From assembly GCA_013368325.1 (NCBI GenBank), contig JAACJK010000179.1, forward strand, positions 110,927-174,926: a stretch of 64,000 bases of DNA, in the 5' to 3' direction. This DNA comes from Ephemerocybe angulata (lineage: Eukaryota > Basidiomycota > Agaricomycetes > Agaricales > Psathyrellaceae). A program made the position numbers and the translations under genes. Shown piece by piece: positions 44,517 through 54,754 of this stretch (position 1 is its first letter; each line of letters begins with the position of its first letter). Under the pieces are notes generated by a model. It did no database searches. It saw only the letters and a list, made by a program, of their open reading frames with translations, and was not told the DNA's origin.

Positions 44517-44919
44517 TGATAAACTGCTAAGTTTATAAGTCGTTGAAGCCACTGCAAGTGGGAGATAGTTCGATATATTAGTTAAGTTAGATAAAGAGAA
44601 ATACAGCATGACACACCTGCAAGTGGGAGATAGTTCGATAAGGGAACTACCCACTTGCAGTGTAGACTATATACTGTGTGGAACAATAGACGATCCATAT
44701 CGGGAGAACAATAAAGTACGTACGAATATGGAACAATAGAAGTGAGAACAATGCTGTGTGATATATGTGAAACAATGGAATGAATGAACAATGTGATCGT
44801 GGATATATATAGAATAAAGAAGCATTAGAACAATAGAAAAGTTTGAAAGAGGCAGCGCCTATGTGAAGATGAAGAGAACAATGGGCGAGCCATGGAGACA
44901 TGTGCATTGTACTTCAACA
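44517..44919 (-). repeat. Copia-1 5' LTR (403 bp)
   Basis: Same ends and length as 10,337-10,739. The three differences seen are G/A in GACGCACC, G/A in AAACGATGG and C/T in GAACAAAG. Followed by the TSD TGGTA. Confidence 0.93.
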
Positions 44920-44970
44920 TGGTATCGACCCTTTCTCTGTGCCGCCCTGATATCTCTCCTATAATTGGAG

Positions 44971-45542
44971 GCCCGACTGAGAAAGAAATTTGGGGCAAGG
45001 GGCCTCCGGAATAAAAATCCCGGACCCGGGGTCTAGGTAGGTAGGGGGGTCTGGGGCAGGGCCCCAGATAATTTTGACCTTACCTAAAAAGGAAATTTTC
45101 GCTGCAGAAATCGGTTTCTTTGGGCAGCTTGGACTGTAAAATAGTTGCCCTGAGCATATAATTGTGTTATCTAATGCCAAAATGATGATATTAGGTGCAC
45201 ACATAGTTGATTTGATTTGGTGCTTGGCTGGGAGATGCAAGGTAGGCATAAGTTGATACAAAATCTTGTATCTACCGGCCTAGGTTATCATAGTAGTGAG
45301 TGTTTGGTACTTCAATAATAAGTATTAATCCTTTCACTGACCAGAGTGTACATTTTGGGTGGTCAAAGCAAACCTGATGATGTCATATAATTGCCATTTT
45401 CGGAGATATATTCCCGCGGGTAGGTAGGTAGGGGTACCCCTGGCACCCAAACCGAGAATTTCGACCTCTGGTCCAAAATTTCCATTCCGACAGCCCCTTG
45501 ATTTGGGGAGATATTCTCGGCCCTTTAGGTATAAACATGTAA
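44971..45542 (+). pseudogene. Displaced last exon of F-box copy 2, split by a hAT-like MITE
   Basis: Coding pieces 44,971-44,995 and 45,509-45,542 sum to 59 nt once the MITE and one TSD copy are removed. Read in the phase left by exon 2 (10,323) this gives GPTEKEIWGDILGP and a short tail before TAA at 45,540-45,542. The last exon of the paralog (4038-4096) is also 59 nt and encodes a similar GAPSTIQELIRENP. The acceptor is TTGGAG at 44,970. Equal exon lengths (205 and 59 nt) and phase in both paralogs support the assignment. Confidence 0.72.
44996..45500. mobile_element. hAT-like MITE, copy B (505 bp)
   Basis: Ends CAAGGGGCCTCCGG and CAGCCCCTTG. Exact 8-bp TSD ATTTGGGG at 44,988-44,995 and 45,501-45,508. 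Shares end and internal words (CCTAAAAAGGAAATTTTCGC, GGTAGGTAGG) with copy A at 4612-5030, though longer. It disrupts the last F-box exon. Confidence 0.9.
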
Positions 45543-45695
45543 ACTTTTAAGTGGTCAGCCTCAAGGCAGGTCCTTGCGGCGGGAGCGTGGAACGTTACGC
45601 TCGACTCCAGCCGTCCTGGAGGGGTTTTTTATGGTACAAGGTATCGGAATTAGCTCAATTCCTACTACCTAAATGCCTCGACCTCAGGAGAGTGG

Positions 45696-46098
45696 TGTTG
45701 AAGTACAATGCACATGTCTCCATGGCTCGCCCATTGTTCTCTTCATCTTCACACAGGCGCTGCCTCTTTCAAACTTTTCTATTGTTCTAGTGCTTCTTTG
45801 TTCTATATATATCCACGATCACATTGTTCATTCATTCCATCGTTTCACATATATCACACAGCATTGTTCTCACTTCTATTGTTCCATATTCGTACGTACT
45901 TTATTGTTCTCCCGATATGGACCGTCTATTGTTCCACACAGTATATAGTCTACACTGCAAGTGGGTAGTTCCCTTATCGAACTATCTCCCACTTGCAGGT
46001 GCGTCATGCTGTATTTCTCTTTATCTAACTTAACTAATATATCGAACTATCTCCCACTTGCAGTGGCTTCAACGACTTATAAACTTAGCAGTTTATCA
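45696..46098 (+). repeat. Copia-2 5' LTR (403 bp)
   Basis: TGTTGAAGTACAATG to GCAGTTTATCA, matching both Copia-1 LTRs with a few substitutions. Followed immediately by the PBS AGTTATGAGCCCCGGG at 46,099. Confidence 0.93.
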
Positions 46099-46397
46099 AG
46101 TTATGAGCCCCGGGCTCCTCTGATACATGACACCACACGTTATCAGACACCGCGTTCTATACGCTATCACTGCCCACTCGTCACTCTTCACTCGGTCACA
46201 CCTCGCTCCATCACAGCTTCGTGTCGTTCATCGACGCCTTGCTCCAGCTCCACATCACACGCCCAGCCGCGTGTTTGATCTCGCTTCCGCTATCTCGGAG
46301 TTATACTCCTCTTAGCATTCCCTCACTACTGTGGTAATTTTTGCCCAGAAGTTCCCCTTCTTCCCTCTCCCTCACACATCGTCAATCGATCTCCACC
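46099..46397 (+). other. Copia-2 leader
   Basis: PBS and 5' untranslated leader before ATG 46,398. The CATCGACGCCTTGCTCC segment near 46,230-46,247 is the undisturbed version of the target used by the giant element in Copia-1. Confidence 0.8.
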
Positions 46398-48397
46398 ATG
46401 TCCTCGTCCAACGAAACCACCACTTCACCCGTTCACCTCAACGTCTACACCGTCCAGGAATGGAAGCGTGTATGCATCAACAAGGCGCTTGAGTACGATG
46501 CCTATGACATCCTCATCCCTTGACGCCTCTCAGACTGAGACCCTCCTCTCCGATGTCGCCATCCTCGATCTCCCTGGCACCTGGACCACGCTCCTTGGCC
46601 AATACGAGGCCAAGAACTCCAGCTCCCGCATCACCATCCTCCAAGAACTCATCTCCCTCCACATGAAGTCCTCTGGCTTTGAGGATGAGTCCTATCAAGA
46701 CTTTGGCTCGCGGGCTGTTGCCCTTGGTGCACGCCTCACTTCACTGCTTCCCCCTGCTCCATACATGACGAAGGGAAAGTCCAAGGAAGTGGAGATCAAA
46801 GTTGGTGACGCCACTGAGAAACGAACGGTGTACAGCGAGCTACCAGACTGGTATGCAGGCTACACTGCGGCACACCTCGCTCGCGACATCTCTGCAGCCA
46901 TGATCGTCATCGGGCTCGGAAAGGACGACGAACTCCTTCGCCACATGCTCAACCACATCTCCACCACCGACGGTGAAACCGACCCCTCTGAGATCCTCGA
47001 GCACCTTCGCAAAGCCGACTCCCTTGCTCGCAACACCTCCCTCGCTGCTGGTACCTCCTCTGCCGCTCTTCAAGCTTCGTCCAAGCCCAAGAAGACCTAC
47101 AAGTGCAAGTACCATCGCTCCAACTCGCACACCAACGAGGAGTGTCGCTTCCAGAACGGAAAGGCTCAGGTCGCTGAAGTCGCTCCCCAGTCTCCTGCCA
47201 TGCCGCAGGAGAGGGCCCTCATGGCACAGGTCGCTCACATCGCAAGTCCTCTCACCCGTCAGACTCCCTCTACACCCACTGACTCATCATGGAACACAGA
47301 CTCAGGAGCTTCCTCACATATGACGCCCCATCGCGAGTGGATCCGTAACATGGTCAGGGTGAAGGTCCCCATCAAACTCGCTAATCACGAGATTGTATGG
47401 GCGATCGGGATGGGTACTGTGTACTTTACACCGAGGATCAATGGGAGGACTGGGCAGACTGTCGTGTTCGAGAATGTACTATATGTCCCTGATTTGCAAT
47501 CCAACCTCTTCTCTCTTCTATACGTCGTTCGTCACTGCGGAGTCCGGATCGTCATCGAAGACTCCACACTAGAGTTCTTCAAGAAGGGTCAGCTAATCCT
47601 AACAGCTACCATTCGCGGAACCACTGGCACTCTCGACGGAACCACGCTGATAAACACACAGTCAGCAGTGTTCTTCACGACGAAGGTAGACAAGGAGCTG
47701 CTCCATCAGCGACTTGGCCACATAGGCAAGGATCGTCTAGACACACTCCTTCGACAGGAGCTAGGCACAGGGATACTCGTCAAGGACGGTACTACGATGA
47801 AGGACTTCTGCAACGACTGCATCGCAGGGAAGCAGCACCGAGACCCCTTCCCTTCTCTCTCTCAGCATCGCGCCAACGGACTCCTCGATCGAATCCACTC
47901 CGACGTCCACGGACCACTACCACGAACACCATCTGGTTTCAAGTACTGGGTCACCTTCATCGACGACTATTCCCGCTTCAAACGAGTATACGCTCTAAAG
48001 CGCAAGTCAGAGGTGTTCCAGAAGTTCCAGGAGTTTGTCGCTGAGTGCGAACGAGTACACGGGTTAAAGGTCAAGGAGCTTCGAGACGACAAAGGGGGTG
48101 AATATATTGGGAACGACTTCGCAAAATGGTGCACAGATCGCGGCACTGTCACACGCCAACACACAGTCAAGGCGACACCCCAGCAGAATGGTGTGGCTGA
48201 ACGCCTCAACAGCACTCTCGCTGAAGGTGTCATTGCCATGCTTAACCAAGCAAAGCTCCCTGCATCCTTTTGGGCACAGGCTGTGTTGTATCTCACCGAC
48301 GTTTTGAACGCCACACCCTCATCAGCACTCTCCAAAACCACATCCTACGAGGTCTGGCACAAGCAGAAACCTGACTTGTCCATCTATCGAGTCTTCG
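46398..48397 (+). pseudogene. Copia-2 gag-protease-integrase part, broken
   Basis: ATG 46,398 opens MSSSNETTTSPVHLN as in Copia-1, but about 92 bp are missing after YDIL (around 46,517), shifting the frame. From there the frame is open to 48,397: Gag, knuckle CKYHRSNSHTNEEC, protease DSGASSHM, integrase HHCC and core to LSIYRVF, where Gypsy-3 is inserted at CTTCG. One integrase asparagine (AERLNRT in Copia-1) reads AERLNST, and a TV-type codon insertion sits before RQHTVK. Confidence 0.88.
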
Positions 48398-48803
48398 TGT
48401 TACGACCTGGATGATCTATTTATTCTTTTTCCTTTTCTTTTCCTTTTCTTTTCTTTTTCCTTTATTTCTTGTCTTTCATTTCTCTACTTCTCTATTATTT
48501 ACAAGACGCGTCTCGGTCACGTGACACAGCACATGCGATCACATGCACAGGTCACCTGCTACATCACGGGACCGGCACAGCATCAGTCAGCACCTCAGTC
48601 AGCATAACATCATAATGCACAGCACTCGCACAGCTCTTCGACTCATACACGGTCATTCCTTACATAGCATTCCACAGCTTCTGCACAGTATGTACAGCCT
48701 CGTATAGCCATAGTCATGTCACGGTCATGAAGCATAGCAGTATATAACCTAGGTAGATCTCACTGTATTTCCCCAGTCTTTAGCTGGTCAATATCACGGC
48801 CTT
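48398..48803 (+). repeat. Gypsy-3 5' LTR, left part
   Basis: Continues at 55,537-55,640 after the inserted TIR element. Contains TATATAA at about 48,741 and AGTCTTTAGCT at 48,775-48,785, about 30 nt downstream, complementary to the PBS. Confidence 0.9.
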
Positions 48804-48980
48804 TGTCGGAAATCTGAAAAGTGCCTTACAAGGCCAATAAGGGCCGAAAGGTGATGGCCGCCTTACGAGGCACCCTATAAGGGATAAGAATGTTATATAA
48901 GATGGGTGATTTGGCATTATAAGGCAGGTGCGGTCTCAGTAGGGCCCGGCCCCACGTCGGGATCCGCATAGAGATCCCGA

Positions 48981-49337
48981 TGTTGAACTTATCTTATCTT
49001 ATCTTATCTCTGATTAGATTAGATTAGTATCTAGAACATTCTTTACTTTTCTATCACTCCATTCCTTCTCTCCATTCTTATTGATATGCTGTATGGACTG
49101 ACATCATAGCTTACTCGTTGCTTACTCGTACCTACACAGCATTCCTCGTCACACCTCTATTGTTCTCTCTGTGACTCGTCACGCTCTCTACATGTATAAA
49201 TACCCTGTAGTTAGACCTCAATCTATCATCGACTTTACCAGTCATCTCAGTAGTCACTTAGTTAGCCTCTTAGCTAGTCTCTCTCGGTAAGTCTAGTTAG
49301 CCTTAGCCGCTGCGCTTAGTGTAGTGCTACTTCTATA
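48981..49337 (+). repeat. Copia-3 5' LTR (357 bp)
   Basis: No difference from the 3' LTR found by eye. Contains TATAAATACCC at about 49,196, a good TATA box. The half-tRNA-iMet PBS AGTTATGAGCCCCGAG starts at 49,338. Confidence 0.93.
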
Positions 49338-49360
49338 AGTTATGAGCCCCGAGAGGCCCT

Positions 49361-49605
49361 GGGTATGCGCTGTAATGGCTGCTCCCAACTCTCGGTTTGC
49401 GCTGTAATGGCTGCATACCCAATGGCTCTGACTTACCCTTGAGGCTATGCATCAGAATGTTCAGCGCTGTAATGGCTGCGTTCATTTTGACTGCCATCGA
49501 TAATGATCTGCGCTGTAATGGCTGCGTTCATTATTGATCTTGATCTGCGCTGTCAAGGCTGCGATCAATCTGGGGCAAAGAAGCGCTGTCATGGCTGCAT
49601 CTTTG
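49361..49605 (+). ncRNA. Array of six hairpin-forming repeats in the Copia-3 leader
   Basis: GCGCTGTAATGGCTGC or a 1-2 base variant occurs six times: 49,367, 49,399, 49,464, 49,510, 49,547 and 49,583. Flanks pair with each other although they differ between copies: copy 3 CAGAATG/CATTTTG, copy 4 TCGATAATGA/TCATTATTGA, copy 5 TTGATC/GATCAA, copy 6 CAAAGA/TCTTTG; copies 1-2 pair weakly. Inside the motif, GCGC can pair with GGC(T)GC leaving a bulged U and loop TGTMAWG. Position between PBS and gag suggests a packaging, dimerisation or translation signal (inference). Confidence 0.75.
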
Positions 49606-49648
49606 ATTGGAGATCAATTGCTCATTTGATTCATTTCAGATCTTCAAT

Positions 49649-52600
49649 ATGTCCAACACCCTCACCACTCTCGTCTCTGTCTTCGACAGCACCAACTACT
49701 CTACCTGGTCCGACCTGATGTGGGCGTACCTGGAGTTCCAAGGACTCTCGCTCCACGTCGACGGCACACTCCCACGTCCTACTGCCGCCGCATCGTCTCC
49801 AACATCCGAGGAGCTTGAAGCCCAAGCCAAATGGGACATGCAAGACAAGCAAGCTCGTGGCGCCATCATCCTGAGGTTAACCCCTTCTGTCCGAAGTGTG
49901 GTTATTCCCAAGAAGACGTCGAAAGAAGTCTGGGACCTCCTCAAGGAAACATATGGTACTCCTGGAATCACCGTGATCTACGCGGATTTCAAGAAACTTG
50001 TGTCATTCAGATTCAGTGGCAACGATCCTCGCCCTGAATTGGCCAAGTTCCAGGAGTTTCTGGATAAGCTGACCGCCAACAAAGTCAGCTTCGACCCCTT
50101 CATCCAGACCATGATGTTGATCAACGCTCTTCCTGCCAAATACGACCATCTCAACGCCCTCATCCTTCAAAGTCCTCGAGAAAAGCTCAACGTCAAGGAC
50201 ATCGGCGACATGGTCATCGCCGACTTCGAACGCACTCAGAACATCCACACTGCGAACAAAATGACGGCGATCAAACGGAAGAACAACGATCCTTCTTTCA
50301 ATCAGCAACGCAACCAGCAGAAACAACAGAACATGCCCGCGAATAACTCCTCTGGGAACGCCTCTAACCAGGAACCCAAGAATAACTCGCGTGGCAACGC
50401 TGGTGGCAAGAAGAAGAAGGAGAAGAAGAAGAACCAAGGCTCTGGCCAAGGTAATTCTCATCAACATCACCATACCCACGAAGCCCACGATCTGTCCCAC
50501 ATGGCGTCCTCTGCTGTCCTTCTTGGGCAACATGTCGTCAATCTGGCTCCACACGTCCCACAGCCCACTGCGGCCTCTGTCGTCACCATCGGATCTCAGG
50601 GATCTGTCGTCCGCAAGGCACCCGTCAATCTGCCTGCCAAGGCTTTCACTCCTGCGACTGGCGACAAGATCACCTCCACCGTCACTCACTCTGTCTATCC
50701 AAGCGTCGCTCAGGCCCAAAAGATCTGCGAAGCACTCGATGTCTCTAAGACCGCTCGCAACTTGAAGGTTCTTGAGGAGATTCCCCTTGCTGATCGTCTC
50801 AGCTCTCCTCCACCGGCCAAGCGTGCTAGGAGTGAGTCTCCACCTCCCACTCCCATCAAATCTACCATCGTCGACGACGACGACGCTGTCTCACTTGGCG
50901 ATGAGGATCTTACCGATCAAGATGCGGAAGGATCTCTCTGGGGTGGAGATGAAGACGCTGCTATGCAGCTTGACGAGATCAACACGGGGTACAACAATGA
51001 TGCGAATTTGTACGTCCCATCCTCACACCTGACCAAGCATATCGCTAACATCTTAGCTGATCCACAGTCTCTTCGATTAAATATGTTGGACTGCAGCGAC
51101 GATGTATATATGGATGCTTGTATCGCACTTAAATCTATTGCTTCTCGAATCGATTCTTTGAATCCAGCGATTAATTGTGCTCAGTGTGAGAATCCAGGAC
51201 TTCAACTCTGGATATTGGACTCAGGTGCTTCGATACACACCACTGCGACGATATCGGACTTCCACGATTACCGGATTCTAGACAATGGTCCAAAGATCCG
51301 TACCGCTGCTAAAGACAGCATACTCCAAATGAAAGGAGTTGGATCGGTATTCGTTGAACACTTTGGGTATGACCCTATAACGGGAAAGCCCGCACCTGTA
51401 CGATCGCGCATATCTCCAGTATTTCACATCCCCAATCTCGATACAAGACTTCTCTCTATGGGGGAACTCTTACAAAGACCTGGATCATACGTGAAAGGCA
51501 ACAAAGATGCGATAGGAATTTACACAGCCTCGCATCATCAACTGGTTATCTGCCGCCCGCATTCCGTTGACGATAACATCTACTGGTTTCGCACCAAAAT
51601 CGTTCAACAACATAAACTTGCGGATACCGTGTCGACACTTTACAGTGTTGATTATGAAACCATGCATAAACGCTTTGGGCATCCCTCCAAAGAAGTGCTC
51701 GAAAGGGCCAGGGGGAGCACAGAGAAGTTCCCAGAAATCTCGATTCCTAAGAAAACTCCGATCTGTCGCGGATGCGCAGAAGGGAAGATGCCATCAAAGT
51801 CTTACCCTGTTTCGGAAACTCGTGCGGAACAGCCTTTTGAGAAGATTCATTCAGATCTTAAGAGCTTTCCAACTGAGTCGTACCATCGTTACATGTGGTA
51901 TGTGTCATTCGTTGACGACTACTCAGGTCACGCCTGGATTACTCTTTTGAGGAAAAAGGATGACACCCTCCAAGCCGTTTGCAATTTCCTAGCAATGGTA
52001 GAAAACAATTATGGCTCCAGCGTCAAACAATGGATGTCAGATGGAGGGGGAGAATACAAGTCGCACGAATTCGACAATCTCCTCAAGGAGAAAGGAATCA
52101 AGATCCTCCAGAGCGTTCCACACGTGCCCCAACAGAATGGAAGGGCAGAACGCTTCAACAGGACAATTATGGATAAGGCTCAGGCCATGCGACTCGATGC
52201 CTGTCTACCTCAGTCCTGGTGGAAATTTGCTGTGCTACATGCGGTGCACCTCTATAACAGGACACCGATGAAGCGTCTCAAATGGAAAACTCCATATGAG
52301 TTAGTACATAAAAGGAAACCGGATGTATCCCACTTCCGTGTTTTTGGCTGTGGCGCCTACGTCTATCTTCCACCTGATGTACGAGTTAATAAACTGGCTC
52401 CGAAATCAGAGATGATGATCTTTTTAGGTTATCCGGAAGGAATGAAGGGTTATCTCTTCATGCGCCAACCCAACAATGTCCTCTTCAAGTCGACAACAGC
52501 CACCTTTGATGAGACATACTTTCCCAAGTGTAAAGACATGGTACCACGCGGTACAACCAGAGAAGGCGAACCTTCGGGATCGCAAGATCAGAATAACATT

Positions 52601-54712
52601 CCTCCCGAGGAAGATGGAGATAATGATGATATGCCTCATCCTCCATCACCCCCTATACCTAAAAGGGATAACGGCCCCAATCGTGACGACGATCAAGGCC
52701 CGCATCCGCCGCAACCTCTGCCTCCGGTGAACGAGGAACCTCAACAACGTGGTAGACGGCGTGCTCCACGAGGTGATCCTCCGGCGCCTACTAGAGCGTC
52801 AAGCAGACTGCGGAAAGTTCCCACCAAGCCTGGCAACTCATACGGGGAGCGGAACCCCGTTGAATCTGAGAAAATTGGTCAAACGGAGTGGAAAAAACTT
52901 GTCGGCGACACCGAGACTAGGCCATCCGGTAGTTCGCAACAGAAAGGAAAGGAAAAGGTTCCCGGACCAATTCCTGCTCCACCACCTCCTCCAGAAGTCG
53001 AAGCATCGTCTTCTGATGAAAGTGACTCTGATGAATCATCATCTGACCAAGCAGATGCCATGTGGAACGACTACGGTACCTATATTGCAAAATTGGTCCG
53101 TGAAGGGGGAGTAGAGTTTATGGAACATTTGCTGTCAAAGGCAATTCCTGCAGACTTACCTCAAAAAGCACCACGCGAGTGGACATTCCGCGATATCATG
53201 CGCTTACCAAAGCCTGAAAGGGAAGAATGGCTTAAGGCCTGCAATGAGGAGATCGAGGCTCTCTTCAAACGCGGTGTTCTTTCGCTAACTGATCTACCTG
53301 CTGGCCAAAAGGCTATAGCAAACAGATGGGTTTTCGACATCAAATCAGATGGTCGGAAACGTGCCCGATTAGTTGCCAAAGGTTTCTCACAAGTTGAGGG
53401 CATAGACTTCAACGAGATCTTCTCACCCGTCGTACGATATGAATCAGTTCGTCTCCTTTTGGCACTTGCTGCATTGGAGGGCTGGGATATTACCGCTGTC
53501 GACGTCAAAACTGCCTTTCTATATGGCAAGTTAGAAGAGGAGATTTACATGCTCCAACCTGAAGGCTTCATTATCAAAGGGCAGGCGCGTAAAGTCTATC
53601 GACTACATCGTGCCATATACGGTCTAAAGCAAGCCTCCAACGCATGGTACAAGGAGCTTGTAGGGTCAATGAAACTCTTAGGATTTCAGCGACTATCGAC
53701 CGATACTGGGATTTTCATGTTCCAGGACTCTCACGGTGAATTCGTCATCGTGGTCGCTTATGTCGACGATCTTCTATTCATGGGACCAAAACCCAACCTC
53801 GTTGCGTCCAAGAAGAATCTCTTTATGGACAAATGGGAATGTAGGGACTTAGGCGAACCGTCCGAATTCCTCCGGATGCGTATCCAACGCAAGGATGGCA
53901 AGATCTTACTCGATCAAACCAACTATCTCAAAGCTGTCCTTGAGCGCTTCGGAATGATGGACTGCCGAGTTGCTCCCACACCCATGGTTGAAGGCTATCG
54001 CCCTCTACCCAACGAAGGTCCTGTTGACCCACAACTGCGACACCGCTTCCAGTCTGTGATTGGATCACTGCTGTACCTCATGCTAGGCACACGCCCTGAT
54101 ATTGCATATGCTGTCACCAAGCTATCGCAATTTGCAGCAAATCTGACACAAGAGCATCTCAACCGAGCGCTCTACATCTGCAAATACCTCCGAGGCACCA
54201 TGGACTATTCATTGGTTCTTGATGGACGTTCCGGCAAGGGACTTATTGCCTATTCGGATTCTGATCACGCTGCTGATCTGATCAAGCGTCGATCTGTGAC
54301 TGGATATGTGGTGAAAATGGCTAACGCCGCTGTCAGTTGGACGTCACATGCTCAGAAGACTGTTGCTCTCTCATCTACAGAAGCAGAATACATGGCACTG
54401 TCAGATTGCAGTCGTCAAGTTATGTGGATGAAGCACATGTTCAAAGAGCTGAAGATGAACGTTGGCAAAGTTCCAATCTGTTCCGACAACAATGGAGCTA
54501 TATTCATTGGCTCCAACCCCATTCAGGAAAGGCGCATCAAACATATCGATGTTCGCTATCATTACATCCGTGAATGTGTGGAAGACGGCAACGTGGAAAT
54601 TCTTCGAGTTGACACCTCTGAGAACACTGCCGATACTATGACAAAGCCACTTGGTCGCGTCAAGTTTGTCGAGTTCAGGGAACAACTAGGACTTGAGTTT
54701 TACTCGCCTTAG
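49649..54712 (+). CDS. Copia-3 Gag-Pol polyprotein, intact (1,687 aa)
   Basis: One uninterrupted frame from ATG 49,649 (MSNTLTTLVSVFDSTNYSTW), the first ATG in frame. Domain order: Gag of the UBN2/DUF4219 type (FDSTNYSTWSDLMWAYL, EVWDLLKETYG); a Lys/Asn/His-rich basic region instead of a clear CCHC knuckle; protease WILDSGASIHTT; integrase zinc region (HKRFGHPSKEVL, CRGCAEGK) and DDE core (IHSDLKSF, SDGGGEYKS, PQQNGRAERFN); acidic linker; reverse transcriptase (AFLYGKLEEEIYM, AYVDDLLFMG); RNase H (LSSTEAEYMALSD) ending TADTMTKPLGRVKF. All catalytic motifs are present. Distantly related to Copia-1/2. Confidence 0.95.
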   Translation: MSNTLTTLVSVFDSTNYSTWSDLMWAYLEFQGLSLHVDGTLPRPTAAASSPTSEELEAQAKWDMQDKQARGAIILRLTPSVRSVVIPKKTSKEVWDLLKETYGTPGITVIYADFKKLVSFRFSGNDPRPELAKFQEFLDKLTANKVSFDPFIQTMMLINALPAKYDHLNALILQSPREKLNVKDIGDMVIADFERTQNIHTANKMTAIKRKNNDPSFNQQRNQQKQQNMPANNSSGNASNQEPKNNSRGNAGGKKKKEKKKNQGSGQGNSHQHHHTHEAHDLSHMASSAVLLGQHVVNLAPHVPQPTAASVVTIGSQGSVVRKAPVNLPAKAFTPATGDKITSTVTHSVYPSVAQAQKICEALDVSKTARNLKVLEEIPLADRLSSPPPAKRARSESPPPTPIKSTIVDDDDAVSLGDEDLTDQDAEGSLWGGDEDAAMQLDEINTGYNNDANLYVPSSHLTKHIANILADPQSLRLNMLDCSDDVYMDACIALKSIASRIDSLNPAINCAQCENPGLQLWILDSGASIHTTATISDFHDYRILDNGPKIRTAAKDSILQMKGVGSVFVEHFGYDPITGKPAPVRSRISPVFHIPNLDTRLLSMGELLQRPGSYVKGNKDAIGIYTASHHQLVICRPHSVDDNIYWFRTKIVQQHKLADTVSTLYSVDYETMHKRFGHPSKEVLERARGSTEKFPEISIPKKTPICRGCAEGKMPSKSYPVSETRAEQPFEKIHSDLKSFPTESYHRYMWYVSFVDDYSGHAWITLLRKKDDTLQAVCNFLAMVENNYGSSVKQWMSDGGGEYKSHEFDNLLKEKGIKILQSVPHVPQQNGRAERFNRTIMDKAQAMRLDACLPQSWWKFAVLHAVHLYNRTPMKRLKWKTPYELVHKRKPDVSHFRVFGCGAYVYLPPDVRVNKLAPKSEMMIFLGYPEGMKGYLFMRQPNNVLFKSTTATFDETYFPKCKDMVPRGTTREGEPSGSQDQNNIPPEEDGDNDDMPHPPSPPIPKRDNGPNRDDDQGPHPPQPLPPVNEEPQQRGRRRAPRGDPPAPTRASSRLRKVPTKPGNSYGERNPVESEKIGQTEWKKLVGDTETRPSGSSQQKGKEKVPGPIPAPPPPPEVEASSSDESDSDESSSDQADAMWNDYGTYIAKLVREGGVEFMEHLLSKAIPADLPQKAPREWTFRDIMRLPKPEREEWLKACNEEIEALFKRGVLSLTDLPAGQKAIANRWVFDIKSDGRKRARLVAKGFSQVEGIDFNEIFSPVVRYESVRLLLALAALEGWDITAVDVKTAFLYGKLEEEIYMLQPEGFIIKGQARKVYRLHRAIYGLKQASNAWYKELVGSMKLLGFQRLSTDTGIFMFQDSHGEFVIVVAYVDDLLFMGPKPNLVASKKNLFMDKWECRDLGEPSEFLRMRIQRKDGKILLDQTNYLKAVLERFGMMDCRVAPTPMVEGYRPLPNEGPVDPQLRHRFQSVIGSLLYLMLGTRPDIAYAVTKLSQFAANLTQEHLNRALYICKYLRGTMDYSLVLDGRSGKGLIAYSDSDHAADLIKRRSVTGYVVKMANAAVSWTSHAQKTVALSSTEAEYMALSDCSRQVMWMKHMFKELKMNVGKVPICSDNNGAIFIGSNPIQERRIKHIDVRYHYIRECVEDGNVEILRVDTSENTADTMTKPLGRVKFVEFREQLGLEFYSP

Positions 54713-54754
54713 GTCCGCTTAGCGATCTCTGAGAGATGCACTTAGCGAGGGGAG

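Larger units (their letters stand above)
10337..44919 (-). mobile_element. Copia-1 LTR retrotransposon, split by a 28.2-kb insertion
   Basis: Ty1/Copia element on the minus strand. The 403-bp LTRs are 10,337-10,739 (3') and 44,517-44,919 (5'), flanked by an exact 5-bp duplication TGGTA at 10,332-10,336 and 44,920-44,924. About three substitutions separate the LTRs, so insertion is recent. It sits in the last intron of the F-box copy-2 gene. The leader is interrupted at 15,732-43,893 by the giant TIR element and at 43,917-44,391 by a 475-bp MITE. Without these the element is about 5.93 kb. Copia-2 at 45,696 is a close relative and preserves the uninterrupted leader. Confidence 0.92.

Noticed and set aside
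44517..44919. Treating this LTR as an independent solo LTR
   Set aside because: It is followed by PBS and leader sequence that continues exactly at 15,731 once the giant element is removed, and its outer TSD matches the one at 10,332.
49607..49648. Upstream start of the Copia-3 polyprotein
   Set aside because: That start is TTG, and the stretch overlaps the leader just after hairpin six. The first ATG is 49,649.
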